This document shows, in pieces, positions 1 through 9,416 of a stretch of DNA of 57,500 nucleotides (position 1 is the stretch's first letter; each line of letters starts with the position of its first letter). The position numbers were made by a program, and so were the translations under genes. This DNA comes from Mesostigma viride (Eukaryota > Streptophyta > Mesostigmatophyceae > Mesostigmatales > Mesostigmataceae): the NCBI GenBank assembly GCA_009746045.1, contig RPFO01000103.1, forward strand, positions 352,070-409,569, written 5' to 3'. Below the pieces are notes generated by a model. The model saw only the letters and a list, made by a program, of their open reading frames with translations. It did not search any database and was not told the DNA's origin.

Positions 1-239
1 GGGTAGGGGTAGGGGTAGGGGTAGGGGTAGGGGTAGGGGTAGGGGTAGGGGTAGGGGTAGGGGTAGGGGTAGGGGTAGGGGTAGGGGTAGGGGTAGGGGT
101 AGGGGTAGGGGTAGGGGTAGGGGTAGGGGTATAGGGGTAGGGGTAGGGGTAGGGGTAGGGGTAGGGGTAGGGGTAGGGGTAGGGGTAGGGGTAGGGGTAG
201 GGGTAGGGGTAGGGGTAGGGGTAGGGGTAGGGGTAGGGG
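1..239 (+). repeat. GGGGTA hexamer array (telomere-like)
   Basis: About 40 head-to-tail copies of GGGGTA with a single TA insertion near 131-134. It resembles a telomeric repeat, but the G-rich strand runs 5'->3' into the window from its left edge. A true left-hand chromosome end would show the C-rich strand here. It is therefore an interstitial or satellite array, an inverted end, or a window cut inside a longer array. The internal telomere-like repeats elsewhere in the window use TTTAGGG, a different unit. Confidence 0.9.
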
Positions 240-387
240 CAGTCCCCCGGGGTCGCCTCATGGAGTGTTGCATATTCCTGCGTACAGTAGGTGAGTGCCG
301 ATTTTAAAGGTGCGCGGCCCTAGAGTGTATTCTTCGACTGACCATGCAATTTGCGTCGTTGCCATTCTGTCACGCATGCACATGCAG

Positions 388-711
388 CTGGAGCTCGGTG
401 CATCGCTGAGCCTGGCAACACAAAGCGGCGCCACCCACAAGCACACCGAGGGCGCCGCCCGCGTGGGCACCAAAGGGCCCAGCCTCTTGCAAGCGTTCAC
501 GTTCACCAAGGGGACGCAGATCGGCGCCGGTGTCTCCACCGAGGTGCTTCGGGTGAACCCCGCGGGCAATGCAGAGTTCTATGATGCCGAGCATGGCGTG
601 GGTGACTTGCTGGGTGGGGTCGCGGGCACGAGCCTGGGCGCGCGGCGGCCACATCTCGCGGATCTGTACCGGAAACTGGACGACCGGGTAGTGCCTCCGC
701 CCTCAAACTAA
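388..711 (+). CDS. SYLF (DUF500/Ysc84) domain protein, 3' terminal exon
   Basis: The exon opens after a plausible acceptor (ATGCAG at 382-387) and reads 107 codons to TAA. The peptide starts LELGASLSLA, contains VGTKGPSLLQAFTFTKG then GAGVSTEVLRVNPAGNAEFY, and ends with LYRKLDD. This order (glycine-rich strand, 'xxYSxSKG' hairpin, 'GVSLEG...R.D...N..FYG', terminal 'LLGG...LY..L') is the C-terminal half of SYLF domains, which bind phosphoinositide membranes or actin in Ysc84/SH3YL1 relatives. Upstream exons would lie before position 388, but I cannot see them in the telomere-like array, so the gene is truncated by the window, broken, or separated by a long intron. The composition is GC-rich and unlike the AT-richer flanks, as expected of an exon. 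The family call is by pattern only. Confidence 0.55.
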   Translation: MELGASLSLATQSGATHKHTEGAARVGTKGPSLLQAFTFTKGTQIGAGVSTEVLRVNPAGNAEFYDAEHGVGDLLGGVAGTSLGARRPHLADLYRKLDDRVVPPPSN

Positions 712-1351
712 CAGATAGCAGTCTATATACAGCGCTCTGTGTATCATGTGGTCAACAAGCTATGCAGATAACTGGATGACGAGGCCAGTACTATTGGATG
801 ACCGGGTGCACAGTTGTGTGCGCCCTTGCATCACTGGACCTGATTTAAGTTGTGTAATCGAAGGCAGAACCGCCGGTGATGCCTGATCGAAGCGGCCCCT
901 GCAACTAGTACTTGAGCTTCAACCCCTGCTGGACGCATAGGCCATGCCGTGTATAATGCGTGTGAGACATTTTCAATTGGCATGCATATGCTGCAGACAT
1001 CAAGGAGACAACCAGCGCAGGCCAGAAATCTGCAGACATGCCCACCGCCTGTTATTGTCTCCAGTTTGTCTGCACTTGCAGTGCAGCTAGTGAGCACTTA
1101 CTCCGTAGCTAGCTGTCAGCGGCTTGATATCATTCTATGTGACGTAACAAGATATATCGAAACTCCTTTTTCGGAGTTTGTCTCCATCACGTGTGGCATG
1201 TCAGGGCTCAGGGCTGGGTGCAAACAAAGCTAGCTGGGTATTGATCGACATGGTGCATGGGTTAATTAGAATTAAACATACATGCTCAATCCCCTGCACA
1301 TGGCCGGGTGCAATTTGACCCATTACTATGATGAGCATCGCATTGCATTGA
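712..1351. other. gene-free stretch
   Basis: I see no coding signal. The only structured item is the 29-bp micro-insertion at 1001-1029. Around 763-806 two short phrases loosely resemble the end of the SYLF exon (CTGGATGAC and GATGACCGGGT). Confidence 0.5.
1001..1029 (-). mobile_element. 29-bp micro-insertion with 10-bp target duplication
   Basis: The 29-bp segment beginning CAAGGAGACAACC and ending GGCCAGAAAT is bracketed by perfect direct repeats CTGCAGACAT (991-1000 and 1030-1039). The same core occurs at 11560-11588, 23631-23660, 38490-38518 and 45032-45055. In the two longest copies it forms the end of a ~225-bp repeat, so this looks like an extremely shortened copy of a dispersed element. 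Confidence 0.6.
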
Positions 1352-1655
1352 TTGATTAAACACGTGCTTGCTCCTGTTGGGGTCTTGCGGAGTCACGGAG
1401 CACAAGAGTGATCGGTGTGCACTCAACGTACGGGTAGCCTGGGGGCAGAGACCGGCCGCCGTTCCGGCTCACGCCACAGGCATGTCACAGGGTGCTCAAT
1501 CGGACCCGTCTATCAATCCGGGGCATCCCCTGTGGGTGCACTATGTCCTGTGTGAGCATCCATTGCATATTGCGATGAAGACGTGAGCAAATGTATAAGC
1601 AGACTGTGCTAGGCGATGCGCATAGCTAGGCTGGCTGATGTCTGTTGGCTACTGG
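1352..1655 (-). mobile_element. SINE-like element family 1, copy a
   Basis: On the minus strand the element ends in a degenerate form of the hairpin GTGCTCCGTGACTCCCC..GGAGCAC followed by an AT-rich tail. Its body matches copies at 2052-2535, 9146-9316 and 27276-27553, with shared phrases such as CACAGGGTGCTCAATCGG and CATAGCTAGGCTGGC. It has no coding capacity. The 3' hairpin is the same as at the end of the LINE-B copies (8553-8580 and near 55620), which suggests LINE-B supplied the machinery. The hairpin here is interrupted by an extra TCTTGC. Confidence 0.6.
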
Positions 1656-1769
1656 TTAGGCTATGGGCACTTGCATGGTACGTTCTACCCTGTGCACATT
1701 GGCATTGCACTATGGGATGGCGATGTCCAGGTTGCATCACCCGAGCATGGGTGTGACTGCATGGCTAGT

Positions 1770-2045
1770 CTAGCCCGTAAGGGGCTTCGATCCACAGCTG
1801 GTTGTTGACGATCAGGTCCACGCCCCGCCAGAACACATGTGATCGGCGCTTCTTGTTGGGGTCTTGCTTGTGGTGGAGGTACTCCGGCGCCATGCACAGG
1901 TGGCGTGGCTGCCATGCTGCTGAGCGAGGGTCAGGTCGCCGTCTAGTAGCGTCCAGGAGAGACCGTGCAGCTTCTTGCGGTACGAGAGGAACAGCCGCTT
2001 ATTATCCTCAATGGAACGGAAGGTGAGCAGGTGAGAATATTCCAA
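1770..2045 (-). pseudogene. degenerate coding fragment, duplicated downstream
   Basis: Minus-strand frames contain KKLHGLSWTLLD and, in another frame, FWRGVDLIVNNQLW. A diverged second copy lies at about 2740-2950 with YAKKLQDLRWTLDDD. The two copies share order and spacing (loop of about 190 bp between the two motifs), so the pair is a segmental duplication of an unidentified coding sequence. Frameshifts and stops break both. I do not recognise the family. Confidence 0.35.
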
Positions 2046-2051
2046 TAATAC

Positions 2052-2535
2052 TAATAAACACGTGCTCCCGTTGGGGAGTCACGGAGCACCAGAGTGCAAG
2101 CTTTTAAATTTTAATCCATGAGTGTGCCAGATGTGGCACAGCGCAGGCAGGGGGCACAGACCCCCCCTTTCCTCATGCTACATGTATGCATGCCACAGGG
2201 TGCACAATCGTACCCGTCGAAATGCGGATCCGGCACTGAGCCCCCAGGTGGCCTAGCTAGTGCAATAATAAAGCTTCGACATATCAAAAGCATAGCGGGT
2301 GCAACTTACCGGGCTGCCTCATGGTTCAGTGGCCACAGATAGGCTTGTAGCTCACCAGTCAGGGGCGCCGGTTTGGGAGAGCATAAAGGCCTCTTCCGGA
2401 GCCTGAGCCTGGGGGTTAGGGGCATACCAAAGGTTCACCCACACACCCCTGCATTACTATGGAGATGCGAGCAGGCCGAGCACTAGGCGAGAGAGTGTAG
2501 CTAGTAGGCTGGCGGATATCTGTTGGCCACTGCAT
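2052..2535 (-). mobile_element. SINE-like element family 1, copy b (mosaic)
   Basis: The 3' end (2052-2100, minus) has the canonical hairpin GTGCTCC...GGAGCAC. Both ends match copy 27276-27553, but the middle carries about 200 extra bp, including a ~130-bp block (2317-2450) nearly identical to the 5' part of the SINE family 2 element at 14829-14962. The element is thus a chimera of two non-autonomous families. Confidence 0.5.
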
Positions 2536-2739
2536 GCCTTAGTCGATCTATAGGCATGGCTACATACATATGCATTCTACACTGCATCATGGCGTTGCAC
2601 ATGGTATGGCTATATAGGAGTGTCCAGGACTCGGCAGGTTGTGATAAGGTACCCACTGAACATGGGTGTTCCTACATGATGGCTATAGTCTACAGCCGGT
2701 GGGGCCGCCGGGCGCCGGCGCCGGCCGGGGCTTCCACAG

Positions 2740-2950
2740 CTGGTTGTTGACTATCAATTAGTCCCCGGGCCCCTCCAGAACATCGTGGGCCTTCTTTGGG
2801 TCCTGCTCAAGTGGTGGAGGTTCTCCGGCCACAGGGCACAGGTCGATCGTCGCTGTTGCTGCTCGGAGCGGGGATCAGCTCAGTAGGTCGTCATCCAGCG
2901 TCCAGCGGAGGTCCTGCAACTTCTTGGCGTAGATCGGCCGCATCCCTCGA
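2740..2950 (-). pseudogene. second copy of the unidentified coding fragment
   Basis: This is a diverged duplicate of 1770-2045. It shares the stretch reading CACAGCTGGTTGTTGAC on the plus strand and the minus-strand peptide LRWTLDDD. It contains in-frame stops. The duplication, with the SINE copies on either side, implies a ~1-kb segmental duplication of 1352-2045 to 2052-2990. Confidence 0.35.
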
Positions 2951-2992
2951 TTAATTACATGCATGCACGCATCCATGCATGCATTAATTAAT

Positions 2993-3052
2993 TAAACACG
3001 GTGCCCAGGGAGTCACGGAGCACCGGAGTGCTTTTAATCCCTGTATATGCAC
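2993..3052 (-). mobile_element. 60-bp SINE family 1 / LINE-B 3' end fragment
   Basis: This holds a truncated 3' hairpin (GGTGCCCAGGGAGTCACGGAGCACC) preceded on the left by an ATTA-rich tail. The fragment runs directly into LINE coding sequence at about 3053 in the opposite sense. Confidence 0.5.
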
Positions 3053-3841
3053 AACATTCAGACCTGGCTGGAAGTGTCTGGGCTTGGAGACGAGGGCGGT
3101 GGGGCTGGGGATTAGTGTCAAAACTGAAGCGATGGTGATTGGGGCCTCCAGTCGCCCACCGCTGCCGCGACTGCTCGACGGGATGGAGGTCCCGTTCCGT
3201 GATCGCTTCAAACTGTTGCCGGGGAGTGCTCATGCTCCCCGACACCGCCGACGATGTGGACATCCGCATCGGCCTGGCCTGGGCAAGGCTCCATTCGCTC
3301 AACACCTACTGGCGCTCGAAGCTATGGCCCATGGGCGAGCACCGCAAGCGCATATGCTCTTCAAGGTCCTCGTCCTCACGGACGTGCTTACGTATGGCGC
3401 CGAGGCTTGGACACTCATGCACGGACACACTGGCGGCTAAGCTCGACGGCACGTTTTACAGGATGCTCCGACAGGTCCTGAATGTAGGGTTTTCCAAGCA
3501 TAGGTCATTAGAGTCTTTGTATCAGGGTATGCCTCGTATTTCGGACGAGATTAGGCATGTGTTTCCCACATTATTAGGCACAACAGGCGCCTGGGCCTAG
3601 CCGGGCACCTGGCCCGCACAGATGATTCAGGTAGATACATCAGATAGACTAGCTGGCACAAAGCCCGCCCGGCACTGGCCTGGGCGATATGTACGTCCTC
3701 ACCTGGCGTGCCCCAGGCCGCGCGCGGCAGGGCCGCCACCCGTGGACTTTTCGTGATAGACTCGGCATGGACATGTGCTACACTAGACGTGAAGGGCTCA
3801 CACCCGGGCAGCCTCCTGGTTTGTCTGTAATATGGAGGCAG
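3053..3841 (+). pseudogene. LINE C-terminal region, left half of a split copy
   Basis: Frames read SVKTEAMVIGASS, LLDGMEVPFRDRFKLL, VLTYGAEAWTL and GMPRISDEIR. These are the post-RT region of the LINE-A/LINE-B type (compare 6823-7600). After about 3560 the sequence departs from LINE-A and reads GLAGHLARTDD and LSVIWRQMVR, closer to LINE-B (compare LSVIWKKMMDKDEW near 8290). Several frameshifts and stops make it dead. It is split at 3842 by the LINE-A insertion and resumes at 7753 (KDRWQV..., then KSVGAPRV). Confidence 0.7.
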
Positions 3842-4426
3842 ATGGTGCGCAATCGTCCAGGAAACCGGCAAGGAGCTCGAGACCCCGGGTAAGCGCATTA
3901 AGCTGCGTCTGCTTCAGGATGGCTCCTTCGCCGCATTCTTTGGTGGGAAGAAGATTACAGGTGTTTCGGTTAACACCCCCGGAGCGGAGTCTCGTCAGGT
4001 GTCTAGCCAGAAGGGTGCTGCCTCTGTTGGTAGACAGTATAGGTAGACAACCTTCCCGTCGTCGGCTCGCTGCTAACAGGCTTCGGGGACAGCCTGTAAA
4101 CAGTCCCGTTCCACTACCATGCATCGACCTAACAGTCGACTGAGACACATGGTGGTGCCGGTATCTCGGGCTAGAACGACAGCTCTCAGCAGCAAGATTA
4201 GCAACACCCAACGCATGCTAGATTTTCTACGCCTCTGCGTTGCGCAAGCATCCCCGAATACCCAGAGCAGGCGGCAGGCTCGCATCCTACGCCTGCAGGA
4301 CAAAATAAATGCGATGAAAAGCACTATTTCCACCGCTTCCCTTCCCCCCTCCGTTCCACCCCCACCTCCATTCCCCGCCGCACCCACCCCCATCACCCAT
4401 CGCCGTTCTGGCCCCTGGTGGGCCAG

Positions 4427-5257
4427 CAGGCATCCTTGGCCCTTGCCACTTTTGACACCCGCACATTGCTAGATGACGACCATAGCTGCCGGGTAGAGGA
4501 GCTAGTCGCATTTTGCATTGAGCATCGTGTACGTATCTATATTATAGGCGTCCAGGAACACCGCCGCACGGTGCCACTTGGCATGGTGAGCACTGATCGC
4601 TTGGCGGGTGGCTGGCGGTTTTACTTCGCTGGCAGCGGTACGTCTGGCCAAGGTGGTGTTGGTCTTTTGTGTTCGCCGCTGGCAGTTGCTAGCCTCAGCA
4701 CGCTTAAGTTTTTAACCCCACGCCTTATGGTAGCACATTTCACCTCTGTCGAGGGGCGGTCTAAACACCACCTCACGGTGGGGGTGGGCTACGCACCCCA
4801 CAGTGGTCTACCTGAGTCGGCCCGTGAGGAGTTCTTCGAATCTTTGCATAACCTTGAGGGGGCCACTCCGGCCCGCCACTTTTTGGTTATGCTGCTCGAC
4901 GCCAATATGCTACGCTCCCCGTGGGCACTGCTGGCAGTCGCTTTGCGCCTGCTGCCACGGAAGCTAACGCCAACACTCCCCTTTTCTCTGCCTTTTTGCA
5001 GGATAGCGGGATGGTTGCTGTCAACTGCCAATTCCAACGTCCCTCACAGGACTTGGTCACTTTTCGTGGCCCTAACGGCCGTCAGGCCTGTCTGGATTAC
5101 GTGGTGGTATATACGGCAGCCCAGGTGCACCTCGGTTCTGGACGCCCGAGTGTTTGACACGCCCACGGTGTGCTCTGACCACCGGTTGGTGCGCGCGACC
5201 CTTCGGCTAGCTCCGGTTCCACGTCCCCGCGCGCCGCGCCGCACTGGTCCGCCCTGA
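4427..5257 (+). pseudogene. LINE-A endonuclease (EEP/APE) domain, frameshifted
   Basis: The domain starts LATFDTRTL and shows IGVQEHR (catalytic Glu), GGVGLL, and VGVGYAPHSG. It then shifts frame near 4910-4925 to LFSAFLQDSGM and ACLDYVVVY, and shifts back to VCSDHRLVRATL (SDH motif, catalytic His). This order (TFDTR, QEH, GYAP, D-N, LDY, SDH) is that of APE-like LINE endonucleases, which nick target DNA to prime reverse transcription. At least two frameshifts make the copy non-functional as it stands. Confidence 0.75.
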
Positions 5258-5326
5258 CTGGTCTGCTCTACGTCCGGTCAAGGGAGATCCTGAGGACTGG
5301 ACGGACGCCGAGCACGAGCGGAACCG

Positions 5327-7611
5327 GTGCCGACGGAGTACCTGTCGGCCCTGGACGCCCGGGCGGACGTCGACGAGCTGGACAAGGGTGCCCCCAACGC
5401 AGCCATTTTTGCGGGCTTTGCGGCCCGTGCCCCGTTGCTGGCGGCCCGGCACCTGCCGGTCATGCCCCGCCGCCGCCCCGGCCCGCTCTACCGCCAGGAC
5501 CCCAAGGTCTTGGCCGCCCGGCACCGCCTCAAGCGTAACCGGGACCCGCTGCAGAAACCATGCTCAAGGCCGCCCTTGTGGAGGCCTACGAGCACGCTCA
5601 GGACGCGGAGGCGGCCCAGTGCATCGCGGATGCCAAGGCCTGCCAGGCTCGCAACCAGGGCAAGGACATGTGGTACCACCTCGACCGGCTCGGCGGCCGG
5701 CGGCAGCGCACCCCGGTGGAGCACACGGGGGACGGCACGGCGCCGGTCAGCCTTGACCGCTGGTTGGCCCACAATGTTTCCTTGACCGGTGGGGCTCGCG
5801 CCCCCCCCCGCCGCTTCACCCCGAGACGGCCGCCCGCCTCGGGGTCGCCGGACCCCCGCCGCCGCCAGCGCCCCCCTCCTCGGCCGCGGACTACCAAGTC
5901 CCCGCCTTGCAGGAGGGCTGCCTTGCCACTGACGACGTCGTCCCCCCTTCACTTTGAGGAATTGGACGGCGCCCTTGCTCGCCTGCGGTACGATGCGGCG
6001 GTCGGTGCCGACCACCTTTCTGCTGAGCTGCTGAAGACCCCTGATCTGGCGGTTAGGGATCTTCTGCTGGCGTTCTGCAACCGTGTCCTGCTCTCTGACG
6101 AGCCTCCGCCTGCTGAGTGGCAGACGGCCATCCGCGTCATGCTGTACAAGAAGGGCTCTGCTGCTGACCCCGGCAACTACCGGGGTGTCTGCCTCCAGAG
6201 CGCCGCGCTGAAGGTCTTCATGCGCATGATGCTGCACAGGCTCCGCGCCGCGCTGGACCCACACCTGGGTGAGTCTCAGATGGGTTTCCGTCGTGGTCGT
6301 AACACTGTCATGGCTGTGTTTGTCGCGCGCCGGTTGATGGAGGAGGTGCGTCGACTTCCCCCTGACAGTTTGCCGCTGGTCTTCATTTTTGTTGACTATA
6401 TCAAGGCCTTTGACACGGTTCTCTGGGAGGCTCTTTGGGCCATCCTAGCTCTGGATCGGGTACCACCTGCGTTTATTGCTGCCATTCGCCGACTGTATGA
6501 GGGCTCACAGGCAGTAGTGCGGACTGCGGAGGGCACCACTCCACCATTCCCCCTTCACCACGGGGTGTGCATGGCAAGGGTGTGTCCTGTCCCCATACCT
6601 GTTCATTATTGTCGTGGATCACGTCATGCGCCGGGCACGTGCGCGCTTTACTGCTCTTAAGGGGTTCGAGCCAGGCTTGGACATCCTTAACGTGAAAGAG
6701 CACGGCGGGGTTAACCTGGTTACCGCCTTGCCGACCTGATTTATGCGGATGATACCACCCTCATCGAGAGCCCCGAGCACATTCAGACCTGGCTGGACTG
6801 CCTGGGCCTGGAGGCGCGGGCGGTGGGGTTGGAGAATAGTGTCAAAACCGAGGCGATGGTGATTGGGGCCTCCAGTAAACCACCGCTGCCGCGCCTGCTC
6901 GACGGGACGGAGGTCCCGTTCCGCGACCGCTTCAAGCTGTTGGGGAGCTGGCTTCCTGACACCGCCGACGATGTGGACACCCGCATCGGCCTTGCCTGGG
7001 CCAAGCTCCGTTCGCTCACACCCTACTGGCGCTCGAAGGGCCTGAGCGGGCATGCACCGCAAGCGCATGCTCTTCAAGGTCCTCGTCCTCACGGTGCCGC
7101 ACGTATGGCGCCGAGGCGTGGACCCTCCAACCCAAACTGGCAGCTAGGCTAGACGGCACGGTTTACAGGATGCTCCGACAGGTCCTTGACGTAGGTTTTT
7201 TCCGAGCGTCCGTCATCAGAGTCTTTGTATCATGGCATGCCTCGTGTTTCGGACGAGATTAGGCAGCGTAGGATAGCATTTGTAGGACACCTTGCTCGCA
7301 CCAGCCAGGTCGACACCACCCTCGGTCTGGCCGGCCCCCAGCGGCTTGGCCAGCCAGGGCGGCACATCCTGACCTGGCCTGGCCCCGAGGACATCCCCAA
7401 AAGGGTAGGGAAACCTGTCACGAACTACGTTCAGATGTTGCTGGACGACCTAGTGGTCCCAGCCCAGTTTGAGCACCGCATCCACTCTCTCTCCCGTCTT
7501 TGTACTGCCATGCAGGACAAGACGCGGTGGACGAAGATTGTCAAGGCGCACACGCCCGACCCTGTGGGTAAGCCACCTCCCGCCAAGCGGCGGAGGCGCT
7601 TTGATGAGTAG
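5327..7611 (+). pseudogene. LINE-A reverse transcriptase and C-terminal domain, frameshifted
   Basis: After an Arg/Pro-rich linker, 5560-6570 reads the RT: RVMLYKKGSAADPGNYRGV, SQMGFRRGRNTVMAV, then motif A FVDYIKAFDTVLW. The frame shifts near 6567 (WQGCVLSPYLFIIVVDHV) and again near 6725, giving catalytic LIYADDTTLIES (YADD at 6742-6753). The C-terminal part reads LLDGTEVPFRDRFKLLGSW, VLTYGAEAWTL and, after another shift, VSDEIRQRRIAFVGHLART. It ends KRRRRFDE before TAG at 7609-7611. All RT blocks are present but broken by about four frameshifts. Confidence 0.8.
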
Positions 7612-7752
7612 TGTAGTTAGGATTTTCTAGATAGAGTTAGGATAGTTCGATCACGCGGCTTCCTCCACCCCATCCATCATGGAATATGTGCTACATGACC
7701 TCCCCACGGAGGCATGTTATAATTTAATTTAATTTAATTTAATGGTGCGCAA

Positions 7753-7890
7753 GGATAGATGGCAAGTATAGTGATGAAGGAGACCACCCCCAAGTCTGTG
7801 GGGGCTCCGCGTGTGACCGCGTATGGCATTCATAGCGATTCGGGCCGCGGTGCCCACGCCCCTGTAACTAGGACCTAGATAGCTTACACC
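7753..7890 (+). pseudogene. LINE-B-like copy, right half of the split element
   Basis: This continues the LINE interrupted at 3842: KDRWQV and then KSVGAPRVTAYG, matching KDEWAQV...PVGKRPRV of the neighbouring LINE-B. It reads to a stop and is followed by a short 3' UTR, into which the next LINE-B copy inserted. Confidence 0.65.
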
Positions 7891-8640
7891 ATCCATTCCA
7901 TCCTCGTCCTTCCTGTTCTCACGTATGGGGGCCGAGACGTGGACCCTCACCGCCGACATGGCCCGCAAGCTAGTGGACGGCGCGGTCACCAACATGCTGC
8001 GTTCCATTTTCAGAGTAGGATATGCTGCTCATGTCCGCAATGAGGACCTGTACCAGGGCATGCCATATATCAAAGAGACAACATATATCACCAGCAGCGA
8101 CGCCTGCAGCTAGTAGGGCACCTAGCTCGCACCAACCAGGTAGACACCTCACGTGGCCCCCCCGCAGGACTGCGACCAGCTCAGCCTGGCCGGCACCTCC
8201 TGACGTGGGCTGGGCCCAGTGATGTTATTAGACGCCGCAAGGCCCGCACCTTCAAAGAACAGCTAGTAGAGGACATGGGGGGCCTAGGCCTCTCCGTGAT
8301 TTGGAAGAAGATGATGGACAAGGACGAGTGGGCCCAGGTCATAGAGGACAACGAGCCCCCCCCTGTGGGGAAGCGCCCGCGTGTGCAAACCCGTGGGAGG
8401 CACGCCAGACAGCTCCCCTAGGGCAGCGCGAGGCTGTCTAGATAGATGTTTGTCGTAGTTAGAATGCTGTTAGATAGATGTGGTAGGTAGCTGATGTAGA
8501 TAGATTAGACCGGTAGGACTGTTTGCACCCATCCATCCATCCATCGGGGTTAATGCTCCGTGACTCCCCAACGGGAGCACGAGTCTCATTAATTAATTAA
8601 TTAATTAATTAATTAATTAATTAATTAATCCATTCCATCC
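7891..8640 (+). mobile_element. LINE-B: 5'-truncated copy with 13-bp target duplication
   Basis: The body 7904-8627 lies between two copies of ATCCATTCCATCC (7891-7903, 8628-8640). It encodes only the end of the LINE protein: AETWTLTADMARKLVDGAV, DLYQGMPYI, LVGHLARTNQVDTS and RPAQPGRHLLTWAGPSDV, ending RHARQLP. There is a frameshift near 8100. The 3' UTR has GATAGATGT-type repeats, an ATCC run, the hairpin at 8553-8580 and a long ATTA tail (8588-8627). Confidence 0.8.
8553..8580 (+). other. LINE-B 3' terminal hairpin
   Basis: TGCTCCGTGACTCCCC followed by AACGGGAGCA can fold into a 7-9-bp stem (GTGCTCC/GGGAGCAC) with a loop of about ten bases. The identical hairpin plus ATTA tail ends the SINE-like elements at 1352, 2052, 9316 and 27294 and the LINE-B fragment at 55605. 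By analogy with stringent LINEs such as UnaL2, it is a likely recognition site for the LINE-B RT (inference). Confidence 0.6.
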
Positions 8641-8700
8641 CACGTTCCCCTCCCACTGAGGACTTATGCTCACGTGCCGCAGTCACGTGTCTATTAATTA

Positions 8701-8903
8701 ATTAATTAATTAATGCCTCCGTTGGGAGATCACGTAGCACATATTCCTTGATGGATGCACATATTCCTATTAATTAATTAATTAATTAATATTCCTTGAT
8801 GGATGGGTGGGGTGGAGGAAGCCGCATAATCGAACTCACCTAACTCTAAGCTATCTAGTCTAGAAAATCCTAGCTACACTACTCATCAAAACGCCTCCTC
8901 CGG
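8701..8903 (-). mobile_element. LINE-A 3' end fragment, 5'-truncated
   Basis: Reading right to left, this holds the last codons of LINE-A (…RRRF.E, then stop), its 3' UTR and its hairpin (CCTCCGTTGGGAG), with an expanded TTAA tail at the left. An extra TTAA microsatellite with a short flanking duplication (TATTCCTTGATGGATG repeated) is inserted at about 8769-8791. Closest copy: 39639-39790. Confidence 0.7.
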
Positions 8904-9145
8904 CGTGAGCAAATAAATCCAGGAATAGTTGTCTCACTTAATATATGCTTTAGATCGAACTCAAATTCATTTGCCGCCTGGCGCAAAGCATTTCAATTAA
9001 ATATTGATGGTCTCCTGGATTTGTTTACATCCCCACCGTCGCGTTGCTACAGTATACATGATGTTGTCTGGCATGCGTGGGCGTTTGGTTCACGCCGCAC
9101 ATTGCTGGGCTCCCGGGCCGGCGCACAACATGCTGTCCATGCTTT

Positions 9146-9316
9146 ATTGCACCCACAGGGGATGCCGGATCGTTTCGACGGGTCCGAATGTGCACCCTGC
9201 CGGCATGCCTGTGACATGAGGGAAGGGGGGGGGTCTCTGCCCCCAACCCGCTGAGCACACTCAGGGATTAAAAGCTCAGGTGCTCCGTGACTCCCCAACG
9301 GGAGCACGTGTTTAAT
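9146..9316 (+). mobile_element. SINE-like element family 1, copy d (5'-truncated)
   Basis: This is the plus-oriented homologue of 27276-27553: CACAGGGGATGCCGGATCG, then a Pol III B-box-like GGGTCCGAAT, a G-run, and the 3' hairpin GTGCTCCGTGACTCCCC with GGGAGCAC, followed by a TTAATT tail. The B-box resemblance is weak. Confidence 0.6.
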
Positions 9317-9416
9317 TAATCAATTAATTTTGTCCATCTAGATTTCAAATTCGTGTATGGCCCTGCGCACAGCATACTGTCCCACTTCACAGTCTTGATT
9401 GTCTAATTACTTAGAT

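Larger units (their letters stand above)
3842..7752 (+). mobile_element. LINE-A: full-length APE/RT non-LTR retrotransposon with target duplications
   Basis: The element body is 3853-7741 (3889 bp), bracketed by the 11-bp direct repeat ATGGTGCGCAA (3842-3852 and 7742-7752). It has a short 5' leader with a proline-rich ORF (4119-4472), an APE-type endonuclease, an RT, a C-terminal domain, and a 130-bp 3' UTR that ends in a small hairpin (CCTCCCCACGGAGG) and a TTTAA microsatellite tail. The architecture, tail and the post-RT motifs 'LTYGAEAWTL' and 'RRIAFVGHLAR' recall the RTE/CR1-like clades; clade assignment needs a tree. Removing it restores the reading order of the LINE-B-like host (…VIWRQMVR | KDRW…). 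Confidence 0.85.

Noticed and set aside
1-239. Chromosome end at position 1
   Set aside because: Strand orientation is wrong for a left telomere, and the unit differs from the internal TTTAGGG motif.
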